DNA of 64,000 bases from Archaeoglobaceae archaeon (GCA_027028145.1 JALVJV010000011.1:1-64000); one strand, 5' to 3'. Positions 43,861-53,008 are shown, counted from the first letter of the stretch. The notes: generated by a model not told the origin, from the letters alone. Numbers and translations are program-made.

Positions 43861-46494
43861 ATGAACGGAATATCCAAAAAGATCATCGCCGTAATTCTGT
43901 TCCTGACAATAGATACCGTTCTACTTTACGTTGGAGCCTTTCTGTATACGGAGTATCTATGGTTTAAGTCGTTGGGATTCGGAGAAGTATTTTTAGCCAT
44001 GCTCGGTTACAGGCTGAAGCTGTTCGGCTTGATATTCGCGATAACGTTTGCTATCCTCACGGCAAACGCTTTTATGCTTAAGAGAGGAGTTAAGGAGTTT
44101 CTGGGCGAGCCCATTCGATATCACCACTCGGTGGATCTGATAATCTCTTTAATAGTAGCCTATACGCTTTCGAACAACTGGTTGAGCCTCGTATACTTCA
44201 TCAACGGGGTTAAATTTGGGCTTAAGGATCCGATATTCGGGAAGGATGTATCGTTCTATGTGTTCAAGCTTCCTTTCATAAAGATAGTCCTCTCATCGAT
44301 TGCAGTCGCTTTGTTTCTAAGCTTTATAATTGCCGTCATCTATTACGCCCACGTTTTCAGATGGGTTAAGAGCTTCGAAGAACTCAAAGAGCTTTTTCCT
44401 CAAGCCGGCTACACGCACTTCGCAATCTTGTCCGCTTTCACCTTCATCGTAATTTCGGCCTTATTATACATAGCGAGGTTCGATCTGCTCACATCTCAGC
44501 ACGGAGTCGTTTCCGGAGCAAGCTGGACTGAAGTAAATGTCGTAATGCCGGCCATGCTCCTCATGTCCGTTCTATCCTTAATATTCGCCGGACTCTCGCT
44601 ACACTTCGGAAGAAGGAGCTTCGAAAACATGGCTATCGTGTTCGTGGCGTTTGCCGTTATTTCATTTTTTTCCCTCGGCTTAGTTCCGTTCACGATTCAG
44701 AAGTTTAAGGTCGAGCCTAACGAACTTCAGATGGAGTGGAAATACATAGGTTACAGTATAAATTACATGAAGTTCGCATACGGTCTCAACAATGTTGAGA
44801 AGCAAAGATACAACGTTTCCGAGAATCTGACCCTCGAAAAGATCGAGAGAAATAGGGGGACGATCGAAAACATAAGGCTCTGGGATCACCGTCCTCTCAA
44901 GGAAGTCTACAGGCAGATTCAGCAAATCAGACCTTATTACGTTATAAGGGATGTGGATGTCGACAGATACACAATAAACGGACGATACACCCAAGTTATG
45001 ATATCGGCAAGAGAGCTTTCGATAGATCTTCTTCCGACTATCGCCAAAACGTGGGTAAACGAGCATCTCATCTACACCCACGGCTACGGAGTCGTGGCAT
45101 CGCCTGTCAATGCCGTCTCTAAAGAAGGCTTACCGGTGCTAATAATTAAAGACATACCGCCGAAGGGGGAGATAAAAGTGACTCAGCCACGCATTTACTT
45201 CGGCGAGCTCACGAACGATTACGTAATCGTAGATACGAAGCAGAAGGAGTTCGATTACCCTTTGGGCGATAAAAACGTCTTCACCGTTTACAAGGGAACT
45301 GCCGGAGTCAGGCTTAGTTCATATCTCAGAAAGTTGCTGTTTTCGATAAGGTTCGGCGACGTAAACATAATTTTGAGCAGATATATCACTCCAGAAAGCA
45401 GAATTCTGATGCACAGGAACATAATGGAAAGGGTCAGAACGATAGCTCCGTTCTTTACCTACGACGATGATCCATACATAGCCGTGATACACGGGAGACT
45501 TTATTGGATAATAGACGCATACACGACTCTGAACGATTTTCCATATTCAGCGGTTTACGGCACTAAGTTCGGAAATATAAACTACATAAGGAATCCGGTT
45601 AAGGTGTTCGTAGATGCCTACAACGGAACGGTTGAGTTCTACATCGTTCAGAACGAGCCGGTAATCGAAACGCTCGCGAAAGCCTTTCCTATGTTCAAAA
45701 GGGATATGGACGACGCTAAAAGAAGGCACATTAGGTATCCGGTCAACCTCTTCGAAATTCAGGCTGAAGTTTATTCGGTTTACCACATGGACAACGTCGA
45801 AACCTTCTATAATAGGGAGGACGTATGGGAAATTCCTCAGGAGCTGTTTGAAGGTAAGAGAATCGAGATGGAGCCTTACTACGTAATTTTAAGTTTTAAG
45901 GTAGGGGAAAAGCCTGAGTTCGTTTTGATGCTTCCCTTCACTCCGAAGGGTAGGGAGAACATGATAGCTTGGATGTGCGCGAGATGCGATGGGAAGCATT
46001 ACGGAGAAATACTGCTATACGAATTTCCGAAGGGTAAGCTTATCTACGGTCCTATGCAAATAGAAGCGAGAATAGATCAGAATCCCGAAATTTCAAAGCT
46101 GTTTACCCTCTGGGGGCAGGTCGGATCGAGAGTTATAAGGGGAAATCTGCTCGTAATCCCAATCGAAGGCTCGATCATCTACGTCGAACCGGTTTATTTG
46201 AAAGCCGAAGAGGCACATATCCCTGAGCTTAGAGGTGTAATAGTGGCATACGACGATCTCTTGGTGATGAAGCCCACACTCAACGAAGCTTTGAATGCCC
46301 TCTTCGGTGCTAAGCCTACGCTGGCAAAGGAAGAAGTTAAAACTAAGGAATCCTTCAAGAAGCTCGTTAAAGAGTGCGTTGAAACTTACGAAAAGGCGAT
46401 TGAGAGCGTTAAATCCGGGAACTGGAGCGAATTTGGCAGGATGCTCGAAAAACTCGGAACGCTCTTGAAACGGCTTAACGAGAGCGTGAAATGA
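43861..46494 (+). CDS. UPF0182 (COG1615) large membrane protein
   Basis: 877 residues. The first 290 residues hold seven hydrophobic helices, beginning IIAVILFLTIDTVLLYVGAF. The rest is a large, probably extracytoplasmic domain with family landmarks such as QPRIYFGELTNDYVIVDT and a coiled C-terminal tail rich in Glu/Lys. The family is widespread in Archaea, actinobacteria and cyanobacteria, and its function is unknown. A TATA element (GATATATAC) precedes the gene. The stop overlaps the MFS start in ATGATG. Confidence 0.85.
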   Translation: MNGISKKIIAVILFLTIDTVLLYVGAFLYTEYLWFKSLGFGEVFLAMLGYRLKLFGLIFAITFAILTANAFMLKRGVKEFLGEPIRYHHSVDLIISLIVAYTLSNNWLSLVYFINGVKFGLKDPIFGKDVSFYVFKLPFIKIVLSSIAVALFLSFIIAVIYYAHVFRWVKSFEELKELFPQAGYTHFAILSAFTFIVISALLYIARFDLLTSQHGVVSGASWTEVNVVMPAMLLMSVLSLIFAGLSLHFGRRSFENMAIVFVAFAVISFFSLGLVPFTIQKFKVEPNELQMEWKYIGYSINYMKFAYGLNNVEKQRYNVSENLTLEKIERNRGTIENIRLWDHRPLKEVYRQIQQIRPYYVIRDVDVDRYTINGRYTQVMISARELSIDLLPTIAKTWVNEHLIYTHGYGVVASPVNAVSKEGLPVLIIKDIPPKGEIKVTQPRIYFGELTNDYVIVDTKQKEFDYPLGDKNVFTVYKGTAGVRLSSYLRKLLFSIRFGDVNIILSRYITPESRILMHRNIMERVRTIAPFFTYDDDPYIAVIHGRLYWIIDAYTTLNDFPYSAVYGTKFGNINYIRNPVKVFVDAYNGTVEFYIVQNEPVIETLAKAFPMFKRDMDDAKRRHIRYPVNLFEIQAEVYSVYHMDNVETFYNREDVWEIPQELFEGKRIEMEPYYVILSFKVGEKPEFVLMLPFTPKGRENMIAWMCARCDGKHYGEILLYEFPKGKLIYGPMQIEARIDQNPEISKLFTLWGQVGSRVIRGNLLVIPIEGSIIYVEPVYLKAEEAHIPELRGVIVAYDDLLVMKPTLNEALNALFGAKPTLAKEEVKTKESFKKLVKECVETYEKAIESVKSGNWSEFGRMLEKLGTLLKRLNESVK

Positions 46495-47621
46495 TGGACA
46501 GGAATTTGGTGAGGATATTCGGAATAACGCTGATTGGAATAATCGGAGTTTCGATACTCTCACCGGCTTTTCCGGAGATAAAGACCGGTTTGGGAATTTC
46601 GGACTTCGAAGTCGCGATGCTCGTAACTGCGTTCACATTGCCGGGAGTTTTCTTAGCACCGATAATGGGAATACTTGCCGATAGAATCGGGAGGAAGAAG
46701 GTCGTAGTTCCATGCTTATTTCTTTTTGGAATCTCCGGAAGTGCTTGCGCTTTTGCGGATTACAAGTTGATGCTGATCCTCAGATTTTTGCAGGGTATCG
46801 GAGGCTCGGCGCTGACTTCTTTGGCTGTCACGCTAATCGGTGATCTCTACAAAGGATTGGAGAGAGCGAAGATGTTGGGCTACAACGCCGGAGTTTTGAG
46901 CTTGGGATTGGCCGTGTATCCTTTTTTGGGTGGTATCTTGGCGGATGTAAACTGGAGACTGCCGTTTTTGATGTTTTCGCTCGCCATTCCGGTTGGGATA
47001 CTCGCTTTGGGGATAGACTATCCGAGTATAAGCCGAAAACAATCTTTGAAAAGGTATATTGCGGAAAGCTTGGCACTGCTGAAAAGTAGGAAAGTTTTGG
47101 TCGGGTTTCTTTCTGGATGTGCGGTTTTCGTGGTGACGTATGGTGCGATAACCATCTACCTCTCCTTCTTACTCGAAGAGAGGTTCGGGTTTGATCCGAG
47201 TGTTAGGGGATTGATAATCGCGTTTACGTTCGTTTTCGTCGCAGTGGTGGCATCTAACTTGAGGTTTTTTATAGAGAGGTTCGGTGGGACGAACACCGTT
47301 GTTATGGGATTCGTCGGTTACGCCTTATCCCTTCTGATCATTCCATTCGCCTCGAACGTTGCGGTAATTCTGCTTGCGATGATGCTCTTCGGATTCGGGC
47401 ACGGAACGGTTCTGCCAGCTTTACAGAACTTGGTAGTCTCGATTGCTCCGACTGAAAAGAGGGCGGTGGTTACTGCAACATACAGTTCTATGGTGAGGAT
47501 CGGACAAACTATCGGACCGATATTCGCCTCAGCGATCGCGGTTTATTCTATTGATGGTGTGTTTTTAGCGTCCTCGCTCCTATCTTTGATCTTCGCAATT
47601 TTGAACTGGATATTGCTTTGA
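46491..47621 (+). CDS. Major facilitator superfamily transporter
   Basis: 376 residues with twelve hydrophobic segments. The MFS loop 2-3 motif is GILADRIGRKKVVVP (residues 60-74), and RFLQGIGGSALTSLAVTLIGDL is the helix 4 Arg motif of the drug/proton antiporter group. The substrate is unknown. The start overlaps the UPF0182 stop, so the two are translationally coupled. Confidence 0.9.
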   Translation: MMDRNLVRIFGITLIGIIGVSILSPAFPEIKTGLGISDFEVAMLVTAFTLPGVFLAPIMGILADRIGRKKVVVPCLFLFGISGSACAFADYKLMLILRFLQGIGGSALTSLAVTLIGDLYKGLERAKMLGYNAGVLSLGLAVYPFLGGILADVNWRLPFLMFSLAIPVGILALGIDYPSISRKQSLKRYIAESLALLKSRKVLVGFLSGCAVFVVTYGAITIYLSFLLEERFGFDPSVRGLIIAFTFVFVAVVASNLRFFIERFGGTNTVVMGFVGYALSLLIIPFASNVAVILLAMMLFGFGHGTVLPALQNLVVSIAPTEKRAVVTATYSSMVRIGQTIGPIFASAIAVYSIDGVFLASSLLSLIFAILNWILL

Positions 47622-47657
47622 TAAAAGCTCATAAGTCGGTTGAATTAGCTCACCGAC

Positions 47658-47861
47658 ATGTTTGTGGTGTTCAGGTGCAGAAGGTGCGGTAGATACCTCT
47701 ACGCAAGGAGAGATGCGAAGTCGAGAATCTGTGCTAAATGCGGATTCAAAAACGATTTGAGGAAGGTTGTGATCGTCGCAAAGGCTGAAGATGAAAGGAT
47801 TGCCGGCGAAATCGTAAGAAAGTTGCAAGGCTGTGGAACCGAATTCAGGAGCTTGGGTTAA
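47658..47861 (+). CDS. DUF1922-like zinc-ribbon protein
   Basis: 67 residues. The N-terminal zinc ribbon is FRCRRCGRYLYARRDAKSRI then CAKCGF, giving two CxxC pairs; a basic helix and EDERIAGEIVRKLQ follow. It resembles archaeal DUF1922 proteins, which have a rubredoxin-like knuckle and unknown function. The 3' end overlaps the convergent gene by 4 nt. Confidence 0.8.
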   Translation: MFVVFRCRRCGRYLYARRDAKSRICAKCGFKNDLRKVVIVAKAEDERIAGEIVRKLQGCGTEFRSLG

Positions 47862-48820
47862 CCCCAGAGGGTGTCGATCTCTTTTATGGGTCTTCCAGCC
47901 TTCGTAGCTGGAGCGAGGTAGTCTATGAACCTTCCCACCGGAATCCCGTAGAGCCTAAAGGTAACCCTTATCGGCGAAAGTATAGCATCCTCATCCGCGA
48001 AGTTTACCTTCGAAACGTATGCGGTCTGCTTGTTGAGGTATATCGTTATTTCGTTTCCGCTCCTTCCCTTAAAAAGCTCTGTTCTTGCTGTGTCCAGTAT
48101 CCTCTGCCTTCTCAGCAGATCTCTGAACTTCCTCAGATCCCACGCCCTCGCCTTTAGCTTCCCCTCCTCGATCTCGATTTCCGCATCGGGGAATAGGTTT
48201 TTTACAGCCTGAACGACCTTATCGACGTCTTCGGTCGGATGAACATCCGTTTCGATCTCTATTTCGACTTTTTTTGCCAATTGGGTTAGTATATCTCTGA
48301 CCTTTTCCTTGAATTCCTCCAATCCTCCAACGTTCTCGATCGTAAAGTTTGCAATCTTCATCGCTTCTCCCATGTTCCAAGAGAGCTCTCTTTCGTCTCT
48401 CTTCTTCAGATCCTCGATCGTCGTTATGTCATCGCTCCTCTTCCTCTTCAAAGCTCTCTGAAATCTTATCTCCAAAGGCGCCTCGATGTTTATCAAAATG
48501 AAGTCGTCGCCAAACTCCTTCTTAAACCGCTCGACTTCCGCGATTCCTCTTACGCCGTCTATGACGACGACACCCGTCTCCATACCCTTCTCTCTGATGA
48601 TCGGAATGCATCTCTTCGCAATTGCGTCCATTCCTTCTTTCCGTCTTAGCTCTTCTGCGATCTTTCCCAAGTTTTCATCTGTTTGCGGTAATCCCCTCCT
48701 CTTCGCTTCCTCTCTTACTATATCTCCCATGCAAACAACGGGAATTCCCATTTCTTCGGCAACCTTTGCCGCTGTGCTCTTCCCGCTGAGCGGGAGTCCT
48801 ACGAATGCTATAACCCTCAT
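47858..48820 (-). CDS. UPF0200/UPF0201 fusion: dephospho-CoA kinase-like plus RNA-binding-like domain
   Basis: 320 residues from the ATG at 48818-48820 (MRVIAFVGLPLSGKST). Residues 1-185 are a P-loop kinase similar to dephospho-CoA kinase and adenylate kinases (Walker A GLPLSGKST, VVIDGVRGIAEVERFK). Residues 190-320 form the UPF0201 domain (VEIEIETDVHPTEDVDKVV, ARAWDLRKFRDLLRRQ), related to the L5-like fold. The fused form is known from Archaeoglobus, which supports the taxonomic assignment. It may act in coenzyme A synthesis, since archaeal dephospho-CoA kinase candidates differ from the bacterial enzyme. Confidence 0.88.
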   Translation of the reverse strand: MRVIAFVGLPLSGKSTAAKVAEEMGIPVVCMGDIVREEAKRRGLPQTDENLGKIAEELRRKEGMDAIAKRCIPIIREKGMETGVVVIDGVRGIAEVERFKKEFGDDFILINIEAPLEIRFQRALKRKRSDDITTIEDLKKRDERELSWNMGEAMKIANFTIENVGGLEEFKEKVRDILTQLAKKVEIEIETDVHPTEDVDKVVQAVKNLFPDAEIEIEEGKLKARAWDLRKFRDLLRRQRILDTARTELFKGRSGNEITIYLNKQTAYVSKVNFADEDAILSPIRVTFRLYGIPVGRFIDYLAPATKAGRPIKEIDTLWG

Positions 48821-48857
48821 GTGATGTAAAACTTCGGAACGGTATTTGTTATTTAGC

Positions 48858-48868
48858 ATTTAAATATC
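48858..48868. promoter_or_regulatory. Shared TATA element between UPF0200/0201 and the flavin reductase-like gene
   Basis: CATTTAAATAT is nearly symmetric. It is about 24 nt upstream of the rightward ATG at 48888 (a leaderless arrangement) and about 44 nt from the leftward start at 48820. Confidence 0.45.
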
Positions 48869-48887
48869 TCCAAGCACAGTTTGAACT

Positions 48888-49415
48888 ATGAAGTTCGCGT
48901 ATCGAATTCTCCATCCAAAGCTTGCCTTCCTGTTGGTTACCAAACACGAAGATAAGACGAACGTGATGACCTTAGCTTGGCACATGCCAGTTGAATACGA
49001 TACCATCGCTATAGCCATCGATAGGGAAAATTACAGCTACGAACTGCTTTCGAAGTCTAAGGAGTTCACTCTAAACGTTTTATCGATCGACAATCTCGAT
49101 GTGATCTGGAAAGCCGGAACTACGAGCGGAAGAGAAATCGACAAAATCAAGGAGCTCGGAATAAAGCTTGAGGACGGTGTGAAGATCGAGACTCCTCATA
49201 TAAAGGATGCGATGGCGTTTTTGGAGTGTAGAGTTGAGGATGAGTTGAAGCTGAAGGAACACTCATTAATAGTTGCGAAGATCGTGCATGCTTGGGCCGA
49301 TAAGCGATTTTTCAAGGAGACATGGCTCGAAGGTTGTGGAATTCCGATGCACGTCGGAAGCGTTTTCTTTACCACGAACTCGAAGTATGTATCTGTTAAA
49401 AAGCGGAGACGATAG
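48888..49415 (+). CDS. Flavin reductase-like (flavoredoxin-type) protein
   Basis: 175 residues of the split-barrel FMN-binding family. Conserved blocks are TNVMTLAWHMPVEYDTIAIAI (the N-M-x-AW-x-P FMN loop) and YSYELLSKSKEFTLNVLSID, then a long beta region and HSLIVAKIVHAWADKRFF. Archaeal relatives act as flavoredoxins or NADH:FMN oxidoreductases. The electron partner is unknown. The C-terminus is strongly basic (KKRRR). Confidence 0.85.
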   Translation: MKFAYRILHPKLAFLLVTKHEDKTNVMTLAWHMPVEYDTIAIAIDRENYSYELLSKSKEFTLNVLSIDNLDVIWKAGTTSGREIDKIKELGIKLEDGVKIETPHIKDAMAFLECRVEDELKLKEHSLIVAKIVHAWADKRFFKETWLEGCGIPMHVGSVFFTTNSKYVSVKKRRR

Positions 49416-49419
49416 CAGT

Positions 49420-49701
49420 TTAAAAATCCTTAATCCTAAAACTGTAAACGAAGAGAACCCTGACTCTACCTTTTCTCAAGCCGGCATACTTCGTGCTCAT
49501 CTTAACCTCCGCTTTGAACAGTCTATTCAGCTTTGAAATGATGTTTCTCGCAACGTTAACGTCGGAAAAATATACGTTCATTCCGTTCTTCGTCCTCTCA
49601 ATTTCGAACTCCTCTCCAAACTTTTCGATGATCTTCAGTATCGCTTTCTCCTTTTCTTCATCAATCGAGCCTCTGATCTGGAGTATGGTCGGATGCTTCA
49701 C
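49420..49701 (-). CDS. Small protein resembling part of archaeal NMD3-like proteins
   Basis: 94 residues from a GTG at 49699-49701, giving VKHPTILQIRGSIDEEKEKA and so on to a strand-rich end with KYAGLRKGRVRVLFVYSF. The HPTILQIRG and GLRKGRVRV blocks resemble a segment of NMD3-like proteins, but the zinc-binding N-terminus of NMD3 is missing. The start is supported by a TATA element (AGTATATAAA on the minus strand) centred about 24 nt upstream, which predicts a leaderless transcript; a longer open frame to 49935 would run antisense through the next gene. Confidence 0.6.
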   Translation of the reverse strand: MKHPTILQIRGSIDEEKEKAILKIIEKFGEEFEIERTKNGMNVYFSDVNVARNIISKLNRLFKAEVKMSTKYAGLRKGRVRVLFVYSFRIKDF

Positions 49702-49720
49702 AGATGGAGTAGACTCAAAA

Positions 49721-49730
49721 TTTATATACT
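49721..49730. promoter_or_regulatory. Symmetric TATA element driving two leaderless genes
   Basis: TTTATATACT reads AGTATATAAA on the other strand. It is 24-26 nt from both the leftward GTG (49701) and the rightward ATG (49751), the optimal distance for a transcription start at each start codon. Confidence 0.6.
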
Positions 49731-49750
49731 TATTTACACAGCTGATTACG

Positions 49751-50407
49751 ATGGATCTGCTACAACTGGAGTTCGACATCCGATACATAAATGCGGTATC
49801 GAGGAAAGTGTTAGAAGAGCATGCGCTGATCAGACTAATCATTTCAGCCTTAGCCACCCCCAACGAGCTTGAAAACTTAGTCAAGAGGGACTTCAGAATT
49901 ATAAATAGAAACGGCGAAACGGTGTATACGGTCAAGCTAACATCTGGCGGAAGATCGAGGGTGGCTCCGATAGACGAGAGGACTTACGGTATAGTGATGG
50001 ACATCTGCAGGAGCAAGGGTGGAAGGCAGAGGGTGTTCGATTACACGAAGGAGGAGATGGACAGGATAGTGGAAAAGTATTCACCGGCGAGGAGAAAATA
50101 CAACGCGCTCAAGCTCAGAGAGGCGGTAATAGAGATACTGAGGGACTGTCTATTCTTCGACCACGACTACGTCAGCGATCTGCTAAACGGAGCGAACTTG
50201 GACGGTGTTATCGACTTCCTCCACGATTCCCATCCGATATTCTCGGGAATGTGGGATCTGGATGACGATGAGGTTGCGGAGGATTTCATAATGAACTACA
50301 CAGCAATGACCGGAATAAGGGATGCAAAGAAGATAGCCGAGGAAATATGCGAGAGCGAGGAGAGGATCGAAAGGCTGATGAGAAGGGAACTTAAGAGATT
50401 ATTTTAA
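49751..50407 (+). CDS. Conserved-looking protein of unknown function
   Basis: 218 residues from the ATG at 49751 (MDLLQLEFDIRYINAVS), supported by the TATA element 26 nt upstream. The sequence is soluble, helical and acidic, with a strand pair YTVKLTSGGRSRVAPIDERT near residue 55, a charged helix FDYTKEEMDRIVEKY, and an acidic region MWDLDDDEVAEDF. There is a faint resemblance to a tyrosine-recombinase core (GGRSRVAPI, KLREAVIEIL), but no catalytic Tyr or HxxR box is evident, so I do not assign that function. No family is recognised. Confidence 0.7.
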   Translation: MDLLQLEFDIRYINAVSRKVLEEHALIRLIISALATPNELENLVKRDFRIINRNGETVYTVKLTSGGRSRVAPIDERTYGIVMDICRSKGGRQRVFDYTKEEMDRIVEKYSPARRKYNALKLREAVIEILRDCLFFDHDYVSDLLNGANLDGVIDFLHDSHPIFSGMWDLDDDEVAEDFIMNYTAMTGIRDAKKIAEEICESEERIERLMRRELKRLF

Positions 50408-50463
50408 TCTGACCGAACAAAAGATGATAGCAAATTTTATCTTCATTCAACCGACCGAAGATT

Positions 50464-51348
50464 ATGGCAAATATGATGGAAAAAAAATCCGCGAGAATTC
50501 TCGCGTTTATACTTGCTCTGATAATGATCGGCTCTGTGCTTGCATACGCGTTCAGAGGTCCTTCAAAACCGGAGGTAAGAAAGGTAAAGTTCGACATGGG
50601 TGACAGCCTTAAGGACTGGCTTAGATATCTCCCGAACTCGACCGAATACATCCTATACTTCAACTACAACGTTACGAACGAAACTCTACTTAAATTAATC
50701 TACAACGCCACAGCCAAAAACATAGATATCTACGCCTTCTCCATTTTCAGACCGAACTACATCGGAATGTTCAAGCGGATGCTGATCGGATATCCGGAGC
50801 TATACCTCATAGACCTCGGAAAGAAGAAGGTCTACTTCTCCTTTGACTACGAGAGAAACTATTACGGCTACAACGTCAAGATAAAGAACTTCAACGGAAG
50901 GTATTACGCGATGACCGACGAAATTCATCCCGTCGTATACGGTTATTCGGACAGCGTCTTAAACGTTCTGAAAGTTATAGCGGACAACGGAACGAGTTTT
51001 ACGGATGAATACGGGAACTACACGAGCAGAATAAACGGAAGTTTCGATTACGCGATCATAGTTACCGGTAAGACCGCAATGAGTTCGATTCAAAATAATG
51101 GAACTCCCATAGCCGACTTCTACTTCGAAGGATACAGGATGAACAAAACCGACGGGATGTTCGAGAAGGTGGTCGGCATTCACTTCTTGGGCAACTACTT
51201 CTTCGTGAAATCCAACAAAACCGCATACTACTACTGCAAGAACTACGAGGACGGTTTCAGCATAGCGATAATGGACGACTACAATCTGACAAAGCTTATC
51301 AACACGACACCGGAAATCAGGTCTATAATAATAAAGATTGGAAAGTAA
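50464..51348 (+). CDS. Membrane-anchored extracytoplasmic protein, unknown
   Basis: 294 residues. An N-terminal signal anchor (ILAFILALIMIGSVLAYAF) follows a short basic stretch. The rest is hydrophilic, strongly enriched in Tyr and Asn, with many N-x-S/T sequons (NST, NVT, NET, NAT, NGT, NYT, NGS, NKT, NLT), consistent with N-glycosylation outside the cell. The C-terminal YNLTKLINTTPEIRSIIIK is the only other regular segment. It is separated by 1 nt from the Clp1-like kinase gene, so the two are probably cotranscribed. No family is recognised. Confidence 0.72.
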   Translation: MANMMEKKSARILAFILALIMIGSVLAYAFRGPSKPEVRKVKFDMGDSLKDWLRYLPNSTEYILYFNYNVTNETLLKLIYNATAKNIDIYAFSIFRPNYIGMFKRMLIGYPELYLIDLGKKKVYFSFDYERNYYGYNVKIKNFNGRYYAMTDEIHPVVYGYSDSVLNVLKVIADNGTSFTDEYGNYTSRINGSFDYAIIVTGKTAMSSIQNNGTPIADFYFEGYRMNKTDGMFEKVVGIHFLGNYFFVKSNKTAYYYCKNYEDGFSIAIMDDYNLTKLINTTPEIRSIIIKIGK

Positions 51349-51349
51349 C

Positions 51350-52549
51350 ATGAGGGTCGAAGGTGGAACGACTCTGCTGGTAGAGGGAAAGGCGGAGGTA
51401 AAGGTTCGAGGGAAAGCCGAGGTCTTTGGCTGTCCCATTGAGAGCGTTACGGTTAGCGAGGGGAAGATCCTTCCAGTTTATGTGGTTGAAGACTCCGAAG
51501 TGGAAGTGGAAGGAAATTACATCGCAGTCAAGGGCTCTACCATTCCGGAGAGTTGGAACAGACTCGTAGAGACGATCGAGCGAGAAGGATACACGAAAAT
51601 CATGCTTTTCGGAGATACAGATTCCGGCAAAAGCAGTCTCGCAACATTTTTAGCCAACAAGCTAAGCGGAGGGAAGTGGCTCGTTGATCTGGACATCGGG
51701 CAGTCGGACATCGCCCATCCGTGTGCCATGGGTTTGGGATACACCGAAGGTGGAATTACATCGATTTCGGAAGTTCAAATGATCGACGGCTACTTCGTAG
51801 GAACTATATCGCCTACCGGAAGGGAGGCAAGATGTCTAAGGGGAGTTGCAAGCATCGTAAGTAAGATCGATGATCTCGCCAAGGAAGGCGACAGAATCAT
51901 CATAGACACCACCGGCTGGACGAAAGGAAGGAGGGCGAGGGAATACAAGCTCGCGAAGGTCGAGATCATAAAGCCGGATCTAATCGTATGCTTCGAGAAG
52001 ATACCATACTACCTCAAGAGATACAGCACGTTCGAAGTGGAATCTTTCGTGCTGAAGAAGAGAAGCAGGGAGGTCAGAAGTTCGATAAGGAGCAGACTTT
52101 ACGCCAAATGGCTTGAAAACGCAGAGCTCAGAAGGTTCGAAGATGATGAGGTGGAGTTCGAGAACACGACGCTGTTTAAGGGGGAAAAGATCGAATTCTT
52201 GGAGGGTGTTTTAGACGCTAAAGTGATCTTCGCAGAGAAGGGCGCGGATTTTCTGAACGTTTGCGTTGAAAAAGAGGTGGAGGTTGGAGGGGAACTCATC
52301 AAAGCCTTGCTGGAAATCTACGAAGTCAAGGAGGTCTGCATATTTTCTCCGGATCAGCTGAAAGGTTTGATGCTCGGGTTATACGATAGAGACGGCAGGT
52401 ATTTGGGCTTCGGATTGCTCAGAGGGTTGGATGTTGAAAACAGATCGATAGAGGTCTTCACATCCGTGGGTGGAGAGGTCGGAAAGATCGAATTCGGAGA
52501 AATAAAGCTCAGCGATGACCTGAAGGAAGTCGTAACCAGAGTTCCCTGA
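51350..52549 (+). CDS. Clp1/Grc3-family polynucleotide 5'-hydroxyl kinase
   Basis: 399 residues. Walker A is FGDTDSGKSS (about residues 87-96), followed by the Clp1-specific LVDLDIGQSDIAHP and IIIDTTGWTKGRRAREYK (Walker B region). N-terminal and C-terminal beta domains flank the P-loop domain, as in yeast Clp1. Archaeal members phosphorylate 5'-OH RNA and DNA ends and may act in tRNA splicing or repair. The ATG at 51350 directly follows the upstream stop. Confidence 0.9.
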   Translation: MRVEGGTTLLVEGKAEVKVRGKAEVFGCPIESVTVSEGKILPVYVVEDSEVEVEGNYIAVKGSTIPESWNRLVETIEREGYTKIMLFGDTDSGKSSLATFLANKLSGGKWLVDLDIGQSDIAHPCAMGLGYTEGGITSISEVQMIDGYFVGTISPTGREARCLRGVASIVSKIDDLAKEGDRIIIDTTGWTKGRRAREYKLAKVEIIKPDLIVCFEKIPYYLKRYSTFEVESFVLKKRSREVRSSIRSRLYAKWLENAELRRFEDDEVEFENTTLFKGEKIEFLEGVLDAKVIFAEKGADFLNVCVEKEVEVGGELIKALLEIYEVKEVCIFSPDQLKGLMLGLYDRDGRYLGFGLLRGLDVENRSIEVFTSVGGEVGKIEFGEIKLSDDLKEVVTRVP

Positions 52550-52570
52550 TTATTTTTCCAACTACGCTTT

Positions 52571-52596
52571 CGTGAATCGATAACCTAAAATTCACG
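52571..52596. repeat. Inverted repeat CGTGAAT-N12-ATTCACG upstream of yjbQ
   Basis: Two 7-nt arms are separated by 12 nt, between the kinase stop (52549) and the YjbQ start (52614). As RNA it would form a weak hairpin; as DNA it could be a dyad binding site. A TATA-like GAATATAAAA at 52602-52611 lies too close to the start codon to serve it. Confidence 0.35.
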
Positions 52597-52613
52597 GAAT
52601 CGAATATAAAAAC

Positions 52614-53006
52614 ATGATCGAAATTAGGACGAGCAAGAGGGTCGAAATCGTAGATATAACATCTGATGTTCAGAGAGAGGTGGAGAAATCCGGTGTCAAG
52701 GACGGAATTGCGGTAGTTTACACCCAGCACACGACCACCGCTATAATCATTAACGAGAACGAATCGGGTTTGAGGGAGGATATAGTGTTCGTTTTGGATA
52801 AGCTGATTCCGAGAGGTGCTGGCTACATGCACGACACCATAGACAACAACGCCGACTCCCACCTCAGAGCGATTTTCCTCGGAAACAGCGTCGTCGTTCC
52901 GATAACTAACGGAAGGCTCGATTTGGGAACTTGGCAGAGGATAATGTTCGTAGAATTGGATGGCCCGAGAACGAGGAGGGTTGTCGTGAAGGTCATCGAG
53001 GGTTGA
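52614..53006 (+). CDS. YjbQ/UPF0047 family protein
   Basis: 130 residues. The conserved blocks are VVYTQHTTTAIIINENE, DNNADSHLRAIFLGNSVVVPI (given in part) and NGRLDLGTWQRIMFVELDGPR, with His residues that form a metal or phosphate site. YjbQ from E. coli has secondary thiamin phosphate synthase activity. A thiamine-monophosphate kinase lies two genes downstream, so a thiamine link is tempting but not shown. Confidence 0.9.
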   Translation: MIEIRTSKRVEIVDITSDVQREVEKSGVKDGIAVVYTQHTTTAIIINENESGLREDIVFVLDKLIPRGAGYMHDTIDNNADSHLRAIFLGNSVVVPITNGRLDLGTWQRIMFVELDGPRTRRVVVKVIEG

Positions 53007-53008
53007 AC

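Noticed and set aside
49751-50407. Tyrosine recombinase identity for the unknown protein
   Set aside because: Only short resemblances (GGRSRVAPI, KLREAV); no catalytic Tyr, HxxR or second Arg box is evident.
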